Assembly (NCBI GenBank): GCA_947495555.1 | Contig: CANLZI010000001.1 | Coordinates: forward strand, 1,216,861 to 1,280,860 | Length of the DNA: 64,000 nt | Source: an uncultured Erythrobacter sp. | GTDB taxonomy: Bacteria > Pseudomonadota > Alphaproteobacteria > Sphingomonadales > Sphingomonadaceae | Reading direction: 5' to 3' | In this document: positions 53,211 through 61,902 of the stretch, in pieces | Layout of the letters: each line of letters begins with the position of its first letter | How positions within the stretch are numbered: position 1 is the stretch's first letter | The notes under the pieces: generated by a model | What the model was told of the DNA's origin: nothing | Databases searched by the model: none | The model's input: only the letters and a program-made list of their open reading frames with translations | Program-made: the position numbers and the translations under genes

Positions 53211-54533
53211 TTACTGATCAATCAGCGTTTCAATTGGCAGCTCGCCGCGTTGGCGGGCTGCAATTTGTTCTGCCTGACGCAATGCCCGCAAAGCGTTTTG
53301 ATACGAGATCATTTCTAGCTCTGCCTGCGAATATCCACGCCGTGCCAATTCGGCAAACAGCGCAGGATATCCGGCGACATCTTCCATCCCGACCGGGCCG
53401 GTTGGCATGCCGTCATAATCGCCGCCGATCCCGATATTGGCGATGCCGGCTACGTCGCGAATGTGATCAATATGATCGGCCATGTCTGAGATGGTGGCCA
53501 TAGGCGTGGGGTTGGCCTCGTCCCATTGGGCCAACGCCTGGCGCACAGCGTCGGGCTGCCCCTGCCACAGGCTTTCAAGTTCGGCCACTTTGGCTTGGCG
53601 TGCGGCATACCAATTACGCTGATCTTCGCTGAGGAAGCCGGGCAAGCCAACCACCATCACCACCCCGCCATTGGCAGGCAACCGGGCGAGCACGCTGTCG
53701 GGCACATTGCGCGCATGGCCGTTCACACTGCGAGCGCCTGAATGGCTGAAGATTACCGGTGCGATGGCCACATCCAGCACATCCATCATCGTCGCCTCGC
53801 TCACATGGCTCAGATCGACCTGCATGCCCAATCGGTTCATTTCGCGGATCAGATCCTTGCCAAAGTCCGTCAGCCCGCCATGCTCGGGGGCATCGGTGGC
53901 GCTGTCAGCCCATGGCGTGTTCTTTGAATGGGTCAGCGTCATGTAGCGTGCGCCCAGATCGTACATCTGGCGCAACACCGACAGGCTTGATCCGATTGAG
54001 TGGCCGCCTTCCATGCCCAGCAATGAGGCAATTCTGCCGCCTGCGACCGCGTTTTCAACATCGTCCGCCGTCAGGGCCAGCTGGAGGTCGTTGCTGTTCA
54101 GCGCGATCAGGCGCTTGGTCACATCAATCTGCTCGATTGTTGCCAGCACAGCCTCAGGCTCGTCCAGCGACGCCGGGACATAGACCGACCAATATTGCGC
54201 GCCCACCCTGCCCTGCTTCAAGCGAGTGAGGTCGGTGTGCATGGCTCTGCCAGCGGGATGGCTATCGGCCGTGGAGAGCGTGTCGTGAAAGTCCAGATCA
54301 TTGATCTGGTTGGCAAAACGACTGCGCAGTTGGATCGGCACATCATTGTGCCCATCAAACACAGGTGCCGCGTCCAATGCCGCAAGAGCCAACTGCATGG
54401 CCGGATCCAGCTCGGCAGGCGCAACGGTATCTTCGGCCGGTGCTTGATCCTGCGCCGCCGTAGGCAATGCTGCCGCCGATGCGAGAAGTCCCGCCAAAAT
54501 GGTGCCGGTTAACAGTGTGTGTGATCGCGCCAT
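53211..54533 (-). CDS. Membrane dipeptidase-like M19 peptidase
   Basis: A 440-residue exported enzyme (signal peptide ending LPTAAQ). M19 zinc ligands appear in DGHNDVPIQLR, GMEGGHSIG, THSKNTPWAD, DLSHVSEATM and IFSHSGARSV, with GGDYDG near the end. It hydrolyses dipeptides in the periplasm. The ATG at 54533 follows a hairpin that holds the ribosome site. A longer frame upstream lacks a signal peptide start. Confidence 0.93.
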   Translation of the reverse strand: MARSHTLLTGTILAGLLASAAALPTAAQDQAPAEDTVAPAELDPAMQLALAALDAAPVFDGHNDVPIQLRSRFANQINDLDFHDTLSTADSHPAGRAMHTDLTRLKQGRVGAQYWSVYVPASLDEPEAVLATIEQIDVTKRLIALNSNDLQLALTADDVENAVAGGRIASLLGMEGGHSIGSSLSVLRQMYDLGARYMTLTHSKNTPWADSATDAPEHGGLTDFGKDLIREMNRLGMQVDLSHVSEATMMDVLDVAIAPVIFSHSGARSVNGHARNVPDSVLARLPANGGVVMVVGLPGFLSEDQRNWYAARQAKVAELESLWQGQPDAVRQALAQWDEANPTPMATISDMADHIDHIRDVAGIANIGIGGDYDGMPTGPVGMEDVAGYPALFAELARRGYSQAELEMISYQNALRALRQAEQIAARQRGELPIETLIDQ

Positions 54534-54541
54534 GATGGTTC

Positions 54542-54576
54542 GCTTCCCTGTGAGAATTTGCAAGTTACAGGGAAGC
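54542..54576 (-). promoter_or_regulatory. Hairpin holding the ribosome site of the M19 peptidase
   Basis: GCTTCCCTGT and ACAGGGAAGC form a perfect 10-bp stem with a 15-base loop, ending eight bases before the start codon. The purine-rich arm AGGGAAG is the only ribosome site, so in the mRNA it would be paired. This suggests translation control or a protein site. Confidence 0.55.
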
Positions 54577-54742
54577 CATAACAAAGTGCGGCAATATGAA
54601 AAGGCCGCAGGCGAAGCCGAAGTTTGCGAGCAGCGCACCGAATGCGCGTGCAGACGCTTTAAGGCCCGCTTATGACAAACGGGGCCGGTCGATTGGATTT
54701 GTTCTGTCGGAGGGCACGCAAGAGAAAGCCAGCAAATTGGGT

Positions 54743-54806
54743 CGGCGCGCGCTGCGCCGTCATTATGCTGGAGGAAGGGGCGGCGCGCTCTTGCGACCCG
54801 CGCCGC
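54743..54806 (-). terminator. GC-rich hairpins after the SWIB gene
   Basis: GCGGCGCG (54780-54787) pairs with CGCGCCGC (54799-54806), and CGGCGC-GCGCT-GCGCCG lies beyond it (54743-54759). They follow the SWIB stop by 12 bases. No clear T run is present. Confidence 0.5.
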
Positions 54807-54818
54807 CGCCTTAATCCA

Positions 54819-55070
54819 TCAAGTCAGGTGCTTGGAAACAGCAGCCGTCATTTTGAACATCGAAATCTGTTCTGTGCCGATCACAGCACCCAGTTTCGCA
54901 TCAGGATTAATCTGACGCTTGTCATTGGCGTCTTGCAGGCTGTTGCCCTTGATATAATCCCAAACCTTTGAAGTAACTTGAGCACGGGTCAGAGGACCCT
55001 TGCCGATTACATTCTCGAGTTGTGGTGAAAGTTGCACCGGTTTCTGAAGTGCATTGTTCTTGCCAGCCAT
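54819..55070 (-). CDS. SWIB/MDM2 domain protein
   Basis: An 83-residue protein that is one SWIB domain: LQKPVQLSPQLENVIGKGPL, VTSKVWDYIKGNSLQDANDK and the MFKMTAAVSKHL end. SWIB domains in eukaryotes belong to chromatin remodellers; small bacterial versions are common in sphingomonads, chlamydiae and related groups, and may bind DNA or proteins. The start has an AAAGGAAA ribosome site. Confidence 0.93.
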   Translation of the reverse strand: MAGKNNALQKPVQLSPQLENVIGKGPLTRAQVTSKVWDYIKGNSLQDANDKRQINPDAKLGAVIGTEQISMFKMTAAVSKHLT

Positions 55071-55100
55071 AACATTTCCTTTCTTGTTTTGGACTAACGA

Positions 55101-55694
55101 TCAGTCGTCATCTTCGCTTTCATCCCAGTCGTCTTCATCCTCTTGTGACCGGGTATAGGGGGCAACCAGCGCAGTGCTGGCGATGACATGCCCTTCCATT
55201 TCTGCAAGCAGATCAGCCCGCTTGGCCCCTGGCATCAGGGTCAACGGAAGATCCAGCGCGAACAGTTGGAACACGAAATGGTGGGTTTCTTCATCAGGAA
55301 GATCGGGCAACATCCATTCGGAATTGCCCAATGAATTTTTGCCAACACGCGGAGGAACTTCGCCCTCCAGCAGCTTGCCCTTTTGCCCGGGCAGACCCCA
55401 CACCAGCCAATGACAGGCAGGTTCAGCACCAGCGCTGCTACCATCTTCGACGATGATGACCATTTCCTGCGTGCCCGGGGGCGGCGCGGTCCATTCCAGC
55501 GGCGGGGCTACGGCGTCTTCTTCGTCGGCGGTGAAGCAAGGGTCCAGTTCTTCGCCTGCAGCAAATGCTGGGCTGGTCAGCTGAAAGCCGCCACGGCCAA
55601 AGCCACGCTCGCTACCCAGCGAGGCGATGACCAGTCCGGCGTGCCGCGCAGGGGGCACAATTGCTGCATTCAACCATTCAGGAACTGACGACAC
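55101..55694 (-). CDS. YbhB/YbcL family (Raf kinase inhibitor-like) protein
   Basis: A 197-residue PEBP-fold protein with LEWTAPPPGTQEMVIIVED, the CHWLVWGLP motif (usually the HW pair) and GEVPPRVGKNSLG. The C-terminal tail is very acidic (EDEDDWDESEDDD). It might bind phospholipid-like or nucleotide ligands. Its role is unknown. It and the SWIB gene follow on the same strand, 30 bases apart. Confidence 0.9.
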   Translation of the reverse strand: MSSVPEWLNAAIVPPARHAGLVIASLGSERGFGRGGFQLTSPAFAAGEELDPCFTADEEDAVAPPLEWTAPPPGTQEMVIIVEDGSSAGAEPACHWLVWGLPGQKGKLLEGEVPPRVGKNSLGNSEWMLPDLPDEETHHFVFQLFALDLPLTLMPGAKRADLLAEMEGHVIASTALVAPYTRSQEDEDDWDESEDDD

Positions 55695-55829
55695 TGAAAC
55701 TCTTCCTCCTCAATCCTGGGTAATTTTCTAAGCCTTTCGGTTCGATCTTGCGAGGAGAGGCAAGCTGAAATGGGCCAGTTTTCCCCGCAATCCGTCGCAA
55801 AAACGGTCAAAAACTCGCTTGGCCATGCG

Positions 55830-55850
55830 AAAATGCCCTCACCAGGGCAT
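55830..55850 (-). terminator. Terminator of the LOV kinase operon
   Basis: ATGCCCT and AGGGCAT pair over a four-base loop; on the minus strand TTTT follows. It lies about 100 bases past the response regulator stop. Confidence 0.55.
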
Positions 55851-55950
55851 GGTGAAGGCAATTTTACGATGTTTCACCGTGGGGACATAATTGTGCAAAC
55901 GGCTGCAACAGTTGATTCTTTGCGTCCCGGTGCGGGGTCTGACGGAGGGT

Positions 55951-56316
55951 TTAACGAGCCGCTTTAGCCAGGGCTGCGGCGATCACATGATCGGCCGGGG
56001 CGGGCTTTGCGATCAGCTCTGCATCCAATTGTCGGATGCGTTCATTGTGCCGGTCGAGGTCGCCAGAATGGAGGATATAGGGAACGCCCAGATCATCCAG
56101 TTGGCGCGCAACCGGAAAGCAAGTCTGGTCCTGGCCCAAGGATACATCCAGCACTGCGACATCAATGTTGGTGCCGTGCTGATCCAGAATATCGAGCGCT
56201 TTTTGTGCTGATGTGGCCGTGTGCACAGCGCACCCCAGATCTTCTGCGGTCATATCAAGATCCATCAGGATCATGACCTCGTCTTCCAGCAGCAAGATTT
56301 GAGTCGGATCAGCCAT
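55951..56316 (-). CDS. Single-domain response regulator
   Basis: A 121-residue CheY-like receiver. The acidic pair is E11-D12, the phosphorylation site is D57 (VLDVSLG) and the lysine is in AKPAPADH. There is no output domain. Its ATG overlaps the kinase stop (TAATG), so it is the likely direct partner of the LOV kinase. The longer frame inside the kinase gene is not real. Confidence 0.93.
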   Translation of the reverse strand: MADPTQILLLEDEVMILMDLDMTAEDLGCAVHTATSAQKALDILDQHGTNIDVAVLDVSLGQDQTCFPVARQLDDLGVPYILHSGDLDRHNERIRQLDAELIAKPAPADHVIAAALAKAAR

Positions 56317-57398
56317 TACTGCTTGCCCACCGGAATCGTCAGAACAACCTTCAGACCATCTTCGCTCCAGGTTCGATCGACAGAGCCCGATCCAGCGCGC
56401 AGCATGCGATTGACGATAGCGCTGCCTGTGCCATCTTCGATGGAAGACGGATCGATGTCTGGCCCACCAGTCTCCGTCCATGAGATCACCAGATCATCGC
56501 CGGACGGACTGAGGCCCCACTCGACAGATATAGCACCCTGGTCATTGACCCATGCGCCATGCTTGGTCGCATTGGCCGCCAATTCATGAAGGATCAGACC
56601 GACAATAGAGATCGTCCCAAATGGCATCTTAGTGCCATTGCCTTGCAGGGTCAGCCGGGCACCGTCTTGATCATAAGGGTCAAGAACCGCGCGGATCGCT
56701 TCGCCCACATCGATGTTGCCGCTTGAAGCATTGTCCAAGGTGGTCTCATACGCGCGACCAAGGGCCTGGATGCGCGAGTTTATCTCGTCAGTTTCGGACT
56801 GGATGCCACGCACCCGACCGGTGACATTCACGATGCCAGATATCACCGCGAACATGTTCTTCATGCGGTGCGACAATTCGCGCGCCATTTCCTTGGCCTG
56901 ACGCTCCTCTTCGCGCGCGGCACGCACATCGGACACATCCCACTGACTGCCGAAGAAATAAATGAGCTCGCCCTTGTCATTATAAATCGGGCCCAGATGC
57001 AATGCATTCCAGAAGGTCGTGCCGTTCTTGCGATAGTTGAGCATTTCAACCACCACCACATCCTCGCGGGCGACAGCCTCACGGATACGCGCCACGGGCT
57101 CAGGGTCGGTTTTGGGGCCTTGCAAAAAGCGGCAATTGCGGCCGATCACTTCTTCTTCGGAATAACCGGTCAGCACCCGAAAAGCGCGGTTGGCAAACAC
57201 AATCGGCAAGTCCGGCTGATGGGGGTCGCACAGGCATATCGCCATGCGGGTTTGCGCCATGGCTTGTTCAAATAAAACACCTGACGCGCCGGAGAAATGT
57301 TCCTCCGCATTGCCCACACGGAACCTGTCCGGGGCATCGTCAAAGCTCAATCGGGCTTGATCCCCACCACGGGGATTATAGGGGTCATCACTATTCAA
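56316..57398 (-). CDS. LOV-domain sensor histidine kinase, HWE type
   Basis: A 360-residue soluble blue-light sensor. The LOV domain has the flavin-adduct motif GRNCRFLQG (86-94) with C89, and the conserved glutamine in FFGSQWD (Q152). The kinase part has H177 ([10 protein letters not shown]), the [10 protein letters not shown] box (N276) and the WTE triplet of HWE kinases. It closely fits the compact LOV kinases known from Erythrobacter. The start is TTG at 57398. A receiver gene follows with overlap. Confidence 0.94.
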   Translation of the reverse strand: MNSDDPYNPRGGDQARLSFDDAPDRFRVGNAEEHFSGASGVLFEQAMAQTRMAICLCDPHQPDLPIVFANRAFRVLTGYSEEEVIGRNCRFLQGPKTDPEPVARIREAVAREDVVVVEMLNYRKNGTTFWNALHLGPIYNDKGELIYFFGSQWDVSDVRAAREEERQAKEMARELSHRMKNMFAVISGIVNVTGRVRGIQSETDEINSRIQALGRAYETTLDNASSGNIDVGEAIRAVLDPYDQDGARLTLQGNGTKMPFGTISIVGLILHELAANATKHGAWVNDQGAISVEWGLSPSGDDLVISWTETGGPDIDPSSIEDGTGSAIVNRMLRAGSGSVDRTWSEDGLKVVLTIPVGKQ

Positions 57399-57561
57399 AA
57401 GTCTATCCTTTGGGCTGGCGTTTGGTGTTTCCAGCTGCGTTCACCCATATAACCAGCAAGGCTGGATGGTGTTCCCTGCGGTTGGACAGGAAATGCGCAG
57501 GTCAGATACAAAACGTCGGCTTTCCAGACAGATAGCCAAGGCCGGTGAGGGAGAAATTTTG

Positions 57562-57903
57562 GTGACGGACACACAGAAATATCGCAGCTTTGCCGAATTT
57601 TGGCCATTTTACCTGCGCGAACACAGCAAGCCATCAACTCGCGCATTGCACTATGTCGGCACCAGCATTGTTGTGCTGCTGGCCATCATCGCATTGGTTA
57701 CTGGCCGGTGGATGCTCTTCGCCGCTTTACCCATTGCAGGTTATTTCTTTGCTTGGCTGGCGCACTTCACCATCGAGAAGAACCGCCCTGCCACATTCAC
57801 CTATCCGCTGTGGTCGCTGGCCGCCGATTTTCGGATGTGGTTTCTATGGTTGACCGGCCGCCTTGGGCCAGAGCTTGATCGCGCTGGGGTTGATGCCGAT
57901 TAG
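57562..57903 (+). CDS. Mpo1-like (DUF962) membrane protein
   Basis: A 113-residue protein with [21 protein letters not shown], the family core, and two helices ([13 protein letters not shown] and [15 protein letters not shown]). Yeast Mpo1 oxidises 2-hydroxy fatty acids with iron at conserved histidines (here H24-type EHSK, RALHYVG and [10 protein letters not shown]). GTG at 57562 has GAGGGAGA seven bases upstream. It is divergent from the LOV kinase. Confidence 0.85.
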   Translation: MTDTQKYRSFAEFWPFYLREHSKPSTRALHYVGTSIVVLLAIIALVTGRWMLFAALPIAGYFFAWLAHFTIEKNRPATFTYPLWSLAADFRMWFLWLTGRLGPELDRAGVDAD

Positions 57904-57910
57904 ACCATCA

Positions 57911-58318
57911 TCATAAAGCGTCAGGCACGGTTTCAAAGCCCGGTATATCACCCAGATCGACCCAGTCCTGGGCGCTTTTGGTATAGCAGTGGAAGCTGGG
58001 CTTCAGCCCCGATGTATCATCCAGAGTGCCCGCCTTGATAAACATCACACCGGGAGGATGCTGAACCTTGGTAAAAACGGGCGAACCGCAATCGCCGCAG
58101 AACTGCCGCTTGACCGTCGCGCCGCTGTCACCTGTGTCATCATAGGTTTTGACCTTGCCCTGGATATCGACCGACCCTTCCGGAACTCCGATGATAATGG
58201 ACAGTGCTGAGCCAGCCTGACGCTGGCAATTCTTGCAATGGCAGGTCACGCACATCAATGGCTCGGTAGTCATTTCGTAACGCACCGCGCCGCACAGGCA
58301 TCCGCCGGTCTGTCCCAT
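57911..58318 (-). CDS. GFA family protein
   Basis: A 135-residue zinc protein with GGCLCGAVRYE, CHCKNCQRQAG and FCGDCGSPVF, the three cysteine motifs of the GFA/centromere-protein-V fold. The name comes from glutathione-formaldehyde activation; real functions are mostly unknown. A second GFA gene lies at 60115. Confidence 0.93.
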   Translation of the reverse strand: MGQTGGCLCGAVRYEMTTEPLMCVTCHCKNCQRQAGSALSIIIGVPEGSVDIQGKVKTYDDTGDSGATVKRQFCGDCGSPVFTKVQHPPGVMFIKAGTLDDTSGLKPSFHCYTKSAQDWVDLGDIPGFETVPDAL

Positions 58319-58355
58319 CTTGTCTCTCCCCGAATTCGGTATCAGCTAAGCCGTA

Positions 58356-58724
58356 TCATTCCACCGGCGCGGCACCTGCCTTTGTCAGCAGGAATGCTAG
58401 AAATGCGATGGCGAACAAGGCATCGCATACCAGTATGCCCACTATCAATGCTTCTCCCTGAGGACCAATTGCCTGCGGGCCTAGTAAGGCGACGACGCCT
58501 AATTTTCCCACCACCCCTGCCCATAAGGTCGGGGCAAAGCGCAAGGGATCACGTGCAACTTGCATATAGACAATGCCCATTCCGAACACGAGCAAGCCAA
58601 CAATGCGGGCATCTGTGGTTGCCTCTGGCGCGAACATTCCGGCCAAGCCGATCAGAAAATTGAATATCGCAGCCAGCCAGAAAAATATCTTCCAGCCGCG
58701 CGAAACAGTTCCAAACGTTGCCAT
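58356..58724 (-). CDS. Four-helix membrane protein
   Basis: A 122-residue hydrophobic protein with four predicted helices. No family was recognised, although the layout is like the small DoxX/YphA-type set. Its start overlaps the stop of the lipoprotein gene before it (TAATG), so they are co-translated. Confidence 0.65.
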   Translation of the reverse strand: MATFGTVSRGWKIFFWLAAIFNFLIGLAGMFAPEATTDARIVGLLVFGMGIVYMQVARDPLRFAPTLWAGVVGKLGVVALLGPQAIGPQGEALIVGILVCDALFAIAFLAFLLTKAGAAPVE

Positions 58725-59149
58725 TATAGGGTTTCCTCTCCGGTATAGGGTGTTGAACTTGTGTGGCCGCAGCCAGTTAAGGCTTCGTCGCCCAATTCAA
58801 CCGTGGCGGTGAAGGGATAGGTACGATCGCTCATTCCGTCAGAACAATCGCCTGGCGTTACTGCGATATTCAGCGGTTCGCCGCCCAAAGTGCCATTAAC
58901 ACCCAGCCCCCCGTTTCCGGCAAAGCGCGTGACTGCGGTTTGCTGGCCAGTGAGATCTTCGGGCGTGATATAAGTCAGGCTATCGGCGGAAACCTCCATG
59001 CTCCAGAACGGTTCTGTTCCGCCCAGATAGATAGTTTCGTTCGGCCCGATTGCATCAAAACTGTTCTGCATCGGCTCGTCATTGCCCGCACCACACGATG
59101 CTAGGCACAGCGCCGCAACAGCAACAATCGAGGGTTTAATACAAGACAT
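58724..59149 (-). CDS. Exported lipoprotein, COG3650-like
   Basis: A 141-residue lipoprotein (lipobox LASC, about C18) with YLGGTEPFWSMEVS, a block typical of the COG3650 membrane-protein family, and cysteines in PGDCSDGM and LTGCGH that may be bonded. Function unknown. ATG at 59149 gives a proper signal peptide. Confidence 0.8.
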   Translation of the reverse strand: MSCIKPSIVAVAALCLASCGAGNDEPMQNSFDAIGPNETIYLGGTEPFWSMEVSADSLTYITPEDLTGQQTAVTRFAGNGGLGVNGTLGGEPLNIAVTPGDCSDGMSDRTYPFTATVELGDEALTGCGHTSSTPYTGEETL

Positions 59150-59293
59150 TAGGTCAGGCTCCGCAGACTTCCATGAGAAAGCGGGCACAGTGTCACGACA
59201 CTTTGCCTGCAGCAACAAGCGAAATGCGATTTTCAATATACTTGGTCGAAAAAAGACCGATAGCTTGGGCTATGGCTATTTGCGCCAGCCAGC

Positions 59294-59515
59294 CTAATTG
59301 GCGGCGGCGTTCAGCGCTTCTTCTTCGCGGCGAGCAGCGCGTTCACGGTCTGCCTTCTCGCGATTGGAGGCCACACGTTCTGCCTGTTGGGCAAGCCCAC
59401 GCCATGTTTTTTCAGCGCGCAAGCAACGTTCGCGAACATTGTCCAACGTCGCACGTTTGGCTTCAGCAGCGGCTTCATTTGCGCGTGCGTCATAAAATTC
59501 GAATGTTTGGGCCAT
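59294..59515 (-). CDS. Small helical hypothetical protein
   Basis: A 73-residue, mostly helical, charged protein (FYDARANEAAAEAKRATLDN, then REKADRERAARREEEAL). Cysteine occurs once. It may be a small coiled coil. No family is known to me. Confidence 0.65.
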   Translation of the reverse strand: MAQTFEFYDARANEAAAEAKRATLDNVRERCLRAEKTWRGLAQQAERVASNREKADRERAARREEEALNAAAN

Positions 59516-59563
59516 TGTGGAGGCGGCTCCTTCAAGCGGGAAAGGGAACGGGCGGAAAGAAGC

Positions 59564-59597
59564 GGCCGCGCGCGCCTCAATGGGCAAGCGCGCGGCC
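59564..59597 (-). terminator. Terminator of the cold-shock gene
   Basis: GGCCGCGCGC and GCGCGCGGCC form a perfect 10-bp stem with a 14-base loop, ten bases after the cold-shock stop; on the minus strand GCTTCTTT follows. Confidence 0.7.
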
Positions 59598-59606
59598 AGC
59601 GTTCTA

Positions 59607-59819
59607 TTAGTCTGCAGCTGACAGGTTCACGGCGCTTTCTTTGCCGTTACGACCTGATTCAATCTCGTAATTGAGGCGCTGGTCTTTATCCAACGATGTC
59701 ATACCAGCTGCCTGAACGGCAGTGATGTGAACAAAGCTGTCATTAGAACCGTCGTCAGGCTGGATAAAACCATAACCTTTGTCGGTGTTGAAGAATTTCA
59801 CTGTTCCAGTCTTGGACAT
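59607..59819 (-). CDS. Cold-shock domain protein, CspA family
   Basis: A 70-residue single cold-shock domain with RNP1 (KGYGFIQPDD) and RNP2 (DSFVHI). It binds single-stranded RNA or DNA and acts as an RNA chaperone. The ribosome site AAAGGAAA lies in a short hairpin directly upstream (GTTTC/GAAAC, 59824-59840), which may tune translation with temperature. Confidence 0.96.
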   Translation of the reverse strand: MSKTGTVKFFNTDKGYGFIQPDDGSNDSFVHITAVQAAGMTSLDKDQRLNYEIESGRNGKESAVNLSAAD

Positions 59820-59823
59820 GGAT

Positions 59824-59840
59824 GTTTCCTTTCAAGAAAC
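59824..59840 (-). promoter_or_regulatory. Short hairpin around the cold-shock ribosome site
   Basis: GTTTC pairs with GAAAC over a seven-base loop; the purine-rich AAAGGAAA spans loop and stem. It ends four bases before the start codon. Confidence 0.5.
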
Positions 59841-60114
59841 GATATTTCCCGTCCGCGAAAGTGCGGTTGGGTCGTGCGTCAAATCGTCAAAGGAAAGGAA
59901 GTCGTCGTCTGGTCAAAACCGGTGGCCTAAGCATGGCCGGCAGGTAACAAATCTCGAAGTCCGTCGCAATTTTCGACGTCGGCAGAGGACCAACTAGCAT
60001 TGAATTGCTGATTCACCTAATTTTGTTTCAATCGTGACTTTGGCTCGCACTCTTCATCATCTGGGAATTTCGGTTTAGGATCAGCTATTCATTATCGCAG
60101 GATGGGGAATTTTC

Positions 60115-60579
60115 ATGTCAGAAGCACAATCATCAGCATCCAAATCAAACGGACCCAGGCTGAACGGACATTGTCTTTGCGGTGCCGTTACTATCAGTGC
60201 AGTTTCGACCAAGCCCCATTTGGAGGCATGCCATTGCGAGATGTGTCGGCGCTGGTGCGGCAGCGCCTATCTGGCGGTGCAAAGCGATAGCGATGTGAGC
60301 ATTAGTGGTGAAGAGCATGTGCGCCGTTACCAGTCATCGGCTTGGGCCGAGCGGGGGTTTTGCTCAAAATGCGGCAGCAATCTTTTCTATCGTTTTCTGC
60401 CTACTGACAGCTATTCTTTCCTCGCCGGATTGTTCGACGATGTGGACGGCATGATGCTGGGAGAAGAGATCTTTGTCGACGAGCAACCGCCCTATTACAG
60501 CTTCAGCCAAGACACGGTCCGCAAGACCGGCCCTGAACTGATTGCAGAAGCGAAAGAGGCTGGCTTCGAATTTGACTAG
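60115..60579 (+). CDS. GFA family protein, second copy
   Basis: A 154-residue zinc protein with GHCLCGAVTI, CHCEMCRRWCG and FCSKCGSNLF. It is only distantly like the copy at 57911, being closer to the DUF-type GFA set with ADSFL-like YSFLAGLFDD. An N-terminal tail of 17 polar residues precedes the fold. Confidence 0.92.
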   Translation: MSEAQSSASKSNGPRLNGHCLCGAVTISAVSTKPHLEACHCEMCRRWCGSAYLAVQSDSDVSISGEEHVRRYQSSAWAERGFCSKCGSNLFYRFLPTDSYSFLAGLFDDVDGMMLGEEIFVDEQPPYYSFSQDTVRKTGPELIAEAKEAGFEFD

Positions 60580-60586
60580 ATCGGGC

Positions 60587-60620
60587 GTGATCTTTCGGCT
60601 TGGTTCGCAAGCCTGATCAC
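60587..60620. terminator. Two-way hairpin between convergent genes
   Basis: GTGATC/GATCAC encloses GGCTT/AAGCC, in the gap between the GFA gene and the raiA-like gene. It may stop transcripts from both sides. No long T run is present. Confidence 0.4.
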
Positions 60621-60629
60621 CCAACGCGA

Positions 60630-60974
60630 TCAAAGCTCCTTATCAGGCCGAGCGTCGTGCTTGTGCTTTTCATGCTTGCCGAAGTGGCGCTCTAGCCGTT
60701 GGGCCATAGTGTTGCCCGCGATCCGAGCGGCCGCATCGACATCGCTTGCATTGCCGGTAACGCCAATTGGCTTTTCGCCCCGAATGCGCGCTTCGATGGT
60801 GCAATGTTTGTCGTCGGCACCGCCCTTGCGGGCATTATCATCGCCGACATGCACTTCCAGCCGCGTCAGGCGGTCTTCAAACCTCGCCAATTTCTGGCGA
60901 AGCTGGTTTTCAATGCGCTCAGCCACGTTTTGGGTGCCCATCACAGAGCTGTCGGAATTGAACTGAAACTGCAT
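60630..60974 (-). CDS. RaiA/HPF-like ribosome hibernation factor
   Basis: A 114-residue protein with the S30AE/sigma-54-modulation fold (NQLRQKLARFEDRLTRLEVH, then DKHCTIEARIRGEKPIGVT). It is a short-type factor: there is no C-terminal dimer domain. It should bind the 30S A/P site in the stationary phase. A His/Lys-rich tail (HFGKHEKHKHDARPD) is present. Confidence 0.85.
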   Translation of the reverse strand: MQFQFNSDSSVMGTQNVAERIENQLRQKLARFEDRLTRLEVHVGDDNARKGGADDKHCTIEARIRGEKPIGVTGNASDVDAAARIAGNTMAQRLERHFGKHEKHKHDARPDKEL

Positions 60975-61103
60975 GGTAATGCTCCTTCTCTCAATTGTGC
61001 CCCGTCTCTTTTGATATGGGGTGCAATGATCGAATTACGAGCGAAATCGACACGAAATCGGCACCGCTCAGCGCAGGATTTTCTACCAATCTTTCAGGCT
61101 GAT

Positions 61104-61817
61104 CTAACTGGTCGCTATCGTCGCCCACCACTCGCTGAGAGCCAACGGGGCCAGCACTGCCTGGAAGACGACAAACACCGCCAGCGATATCCAACTGGCC
61201 GGGTGAACGCGTCCATGGCGCAATTTGTCCGAAACCGGCAGCACCAGCACAAAAGCAAGATTGGCTGGGCCTACCATCATCCCAACTAGCTCGCCGGGCA
61301 TGGATGTGTAGAACGTAAACAGGCGAGCGATAATTGTTCCGACCGCTGCGTAAGCCGCCATATACATAAAGCGCCAATGCCAATCGGCCCGCTTGCGCAG
61401 CAAAATCGCGGCGAGGAAGAACCCGGCCATCATCGGCAGGCTTTGAAACAGGCGGAACACGGCTCCCACAATGTTGCCTTCATCTTCGGGCGCCATTGGG
61501 AAAGCTCCCAATTGCACGCCAACGCCGCTCACCACACTCAGGATGACGATCGTTGCGCCGACCCATCCCATTTTACGATGAAGATCAAATTGCTGGCGCG
61601 CGATCAATGTCGGCTGGAGGATGAACAGCAGGGAAAATCCGAAACCGGCAATCGCATGGGGGTGCATCCAGACGTTCCATGACGCGGGCGGATCGTACGC
61701 CCCTGTGGCCAATGGCACCAAATACCGCGGCATAAATGCTGCCACCGTCATGATCAGCAAGATCACCGCCATAACTCGCAAAAATCGCGCGTCGCGCATC
61801 AAGTTCGATTTGTCCAT
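61104..61817 (-). CDS. Multi-helix membrane protein
   Basis: A 237-residue protein with about seven helices. Conserved-looking His residues lie in WNVWMHPHAIAGFGFSLLF and RQQFDLHRKMGWVG, the latter common in DUF2306/cytochrome-like and DUF2231-type proteins that could hold haem. The ATG at 61817 is the first likely start. Function unknown. Confidence 0.7.
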   Translation of the reverse strand: MDKSNLMRDARFLRVMAVILLIMTVAAFMPRYLVPLATGAYDPPASWNVWMHPHAIAGFGFSLLFILQPTLIARQQFDLHRKMGWVGATIVILSVVSGVGVQLGAFPMAPEDEGNIVGAVFRLFQSLPMMAGFFLAAILLRKRADWHWRFMYMAAYAAVGTIIARLFTFYTSMPGELVGMMVGPANLAFVLVLPVSDKLRHGRVHPASWISLAVFVVFQAVLAPLALSEWWATIATS

Positions 61818-61902
61818 AATCAGCCCCATCCCCTGCGTCCCGGATGATAGTTTGCACACAAACACCCGATAACGCCAGCACGGCTGTGGACATGCTCAGC
61901 CG

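Noticed and set aside
54596..54814. A 72-codon Arg-rich open frame
   Set aside because: No ribosome site, no family, and it runs through the hairpins after the SWIB gene.
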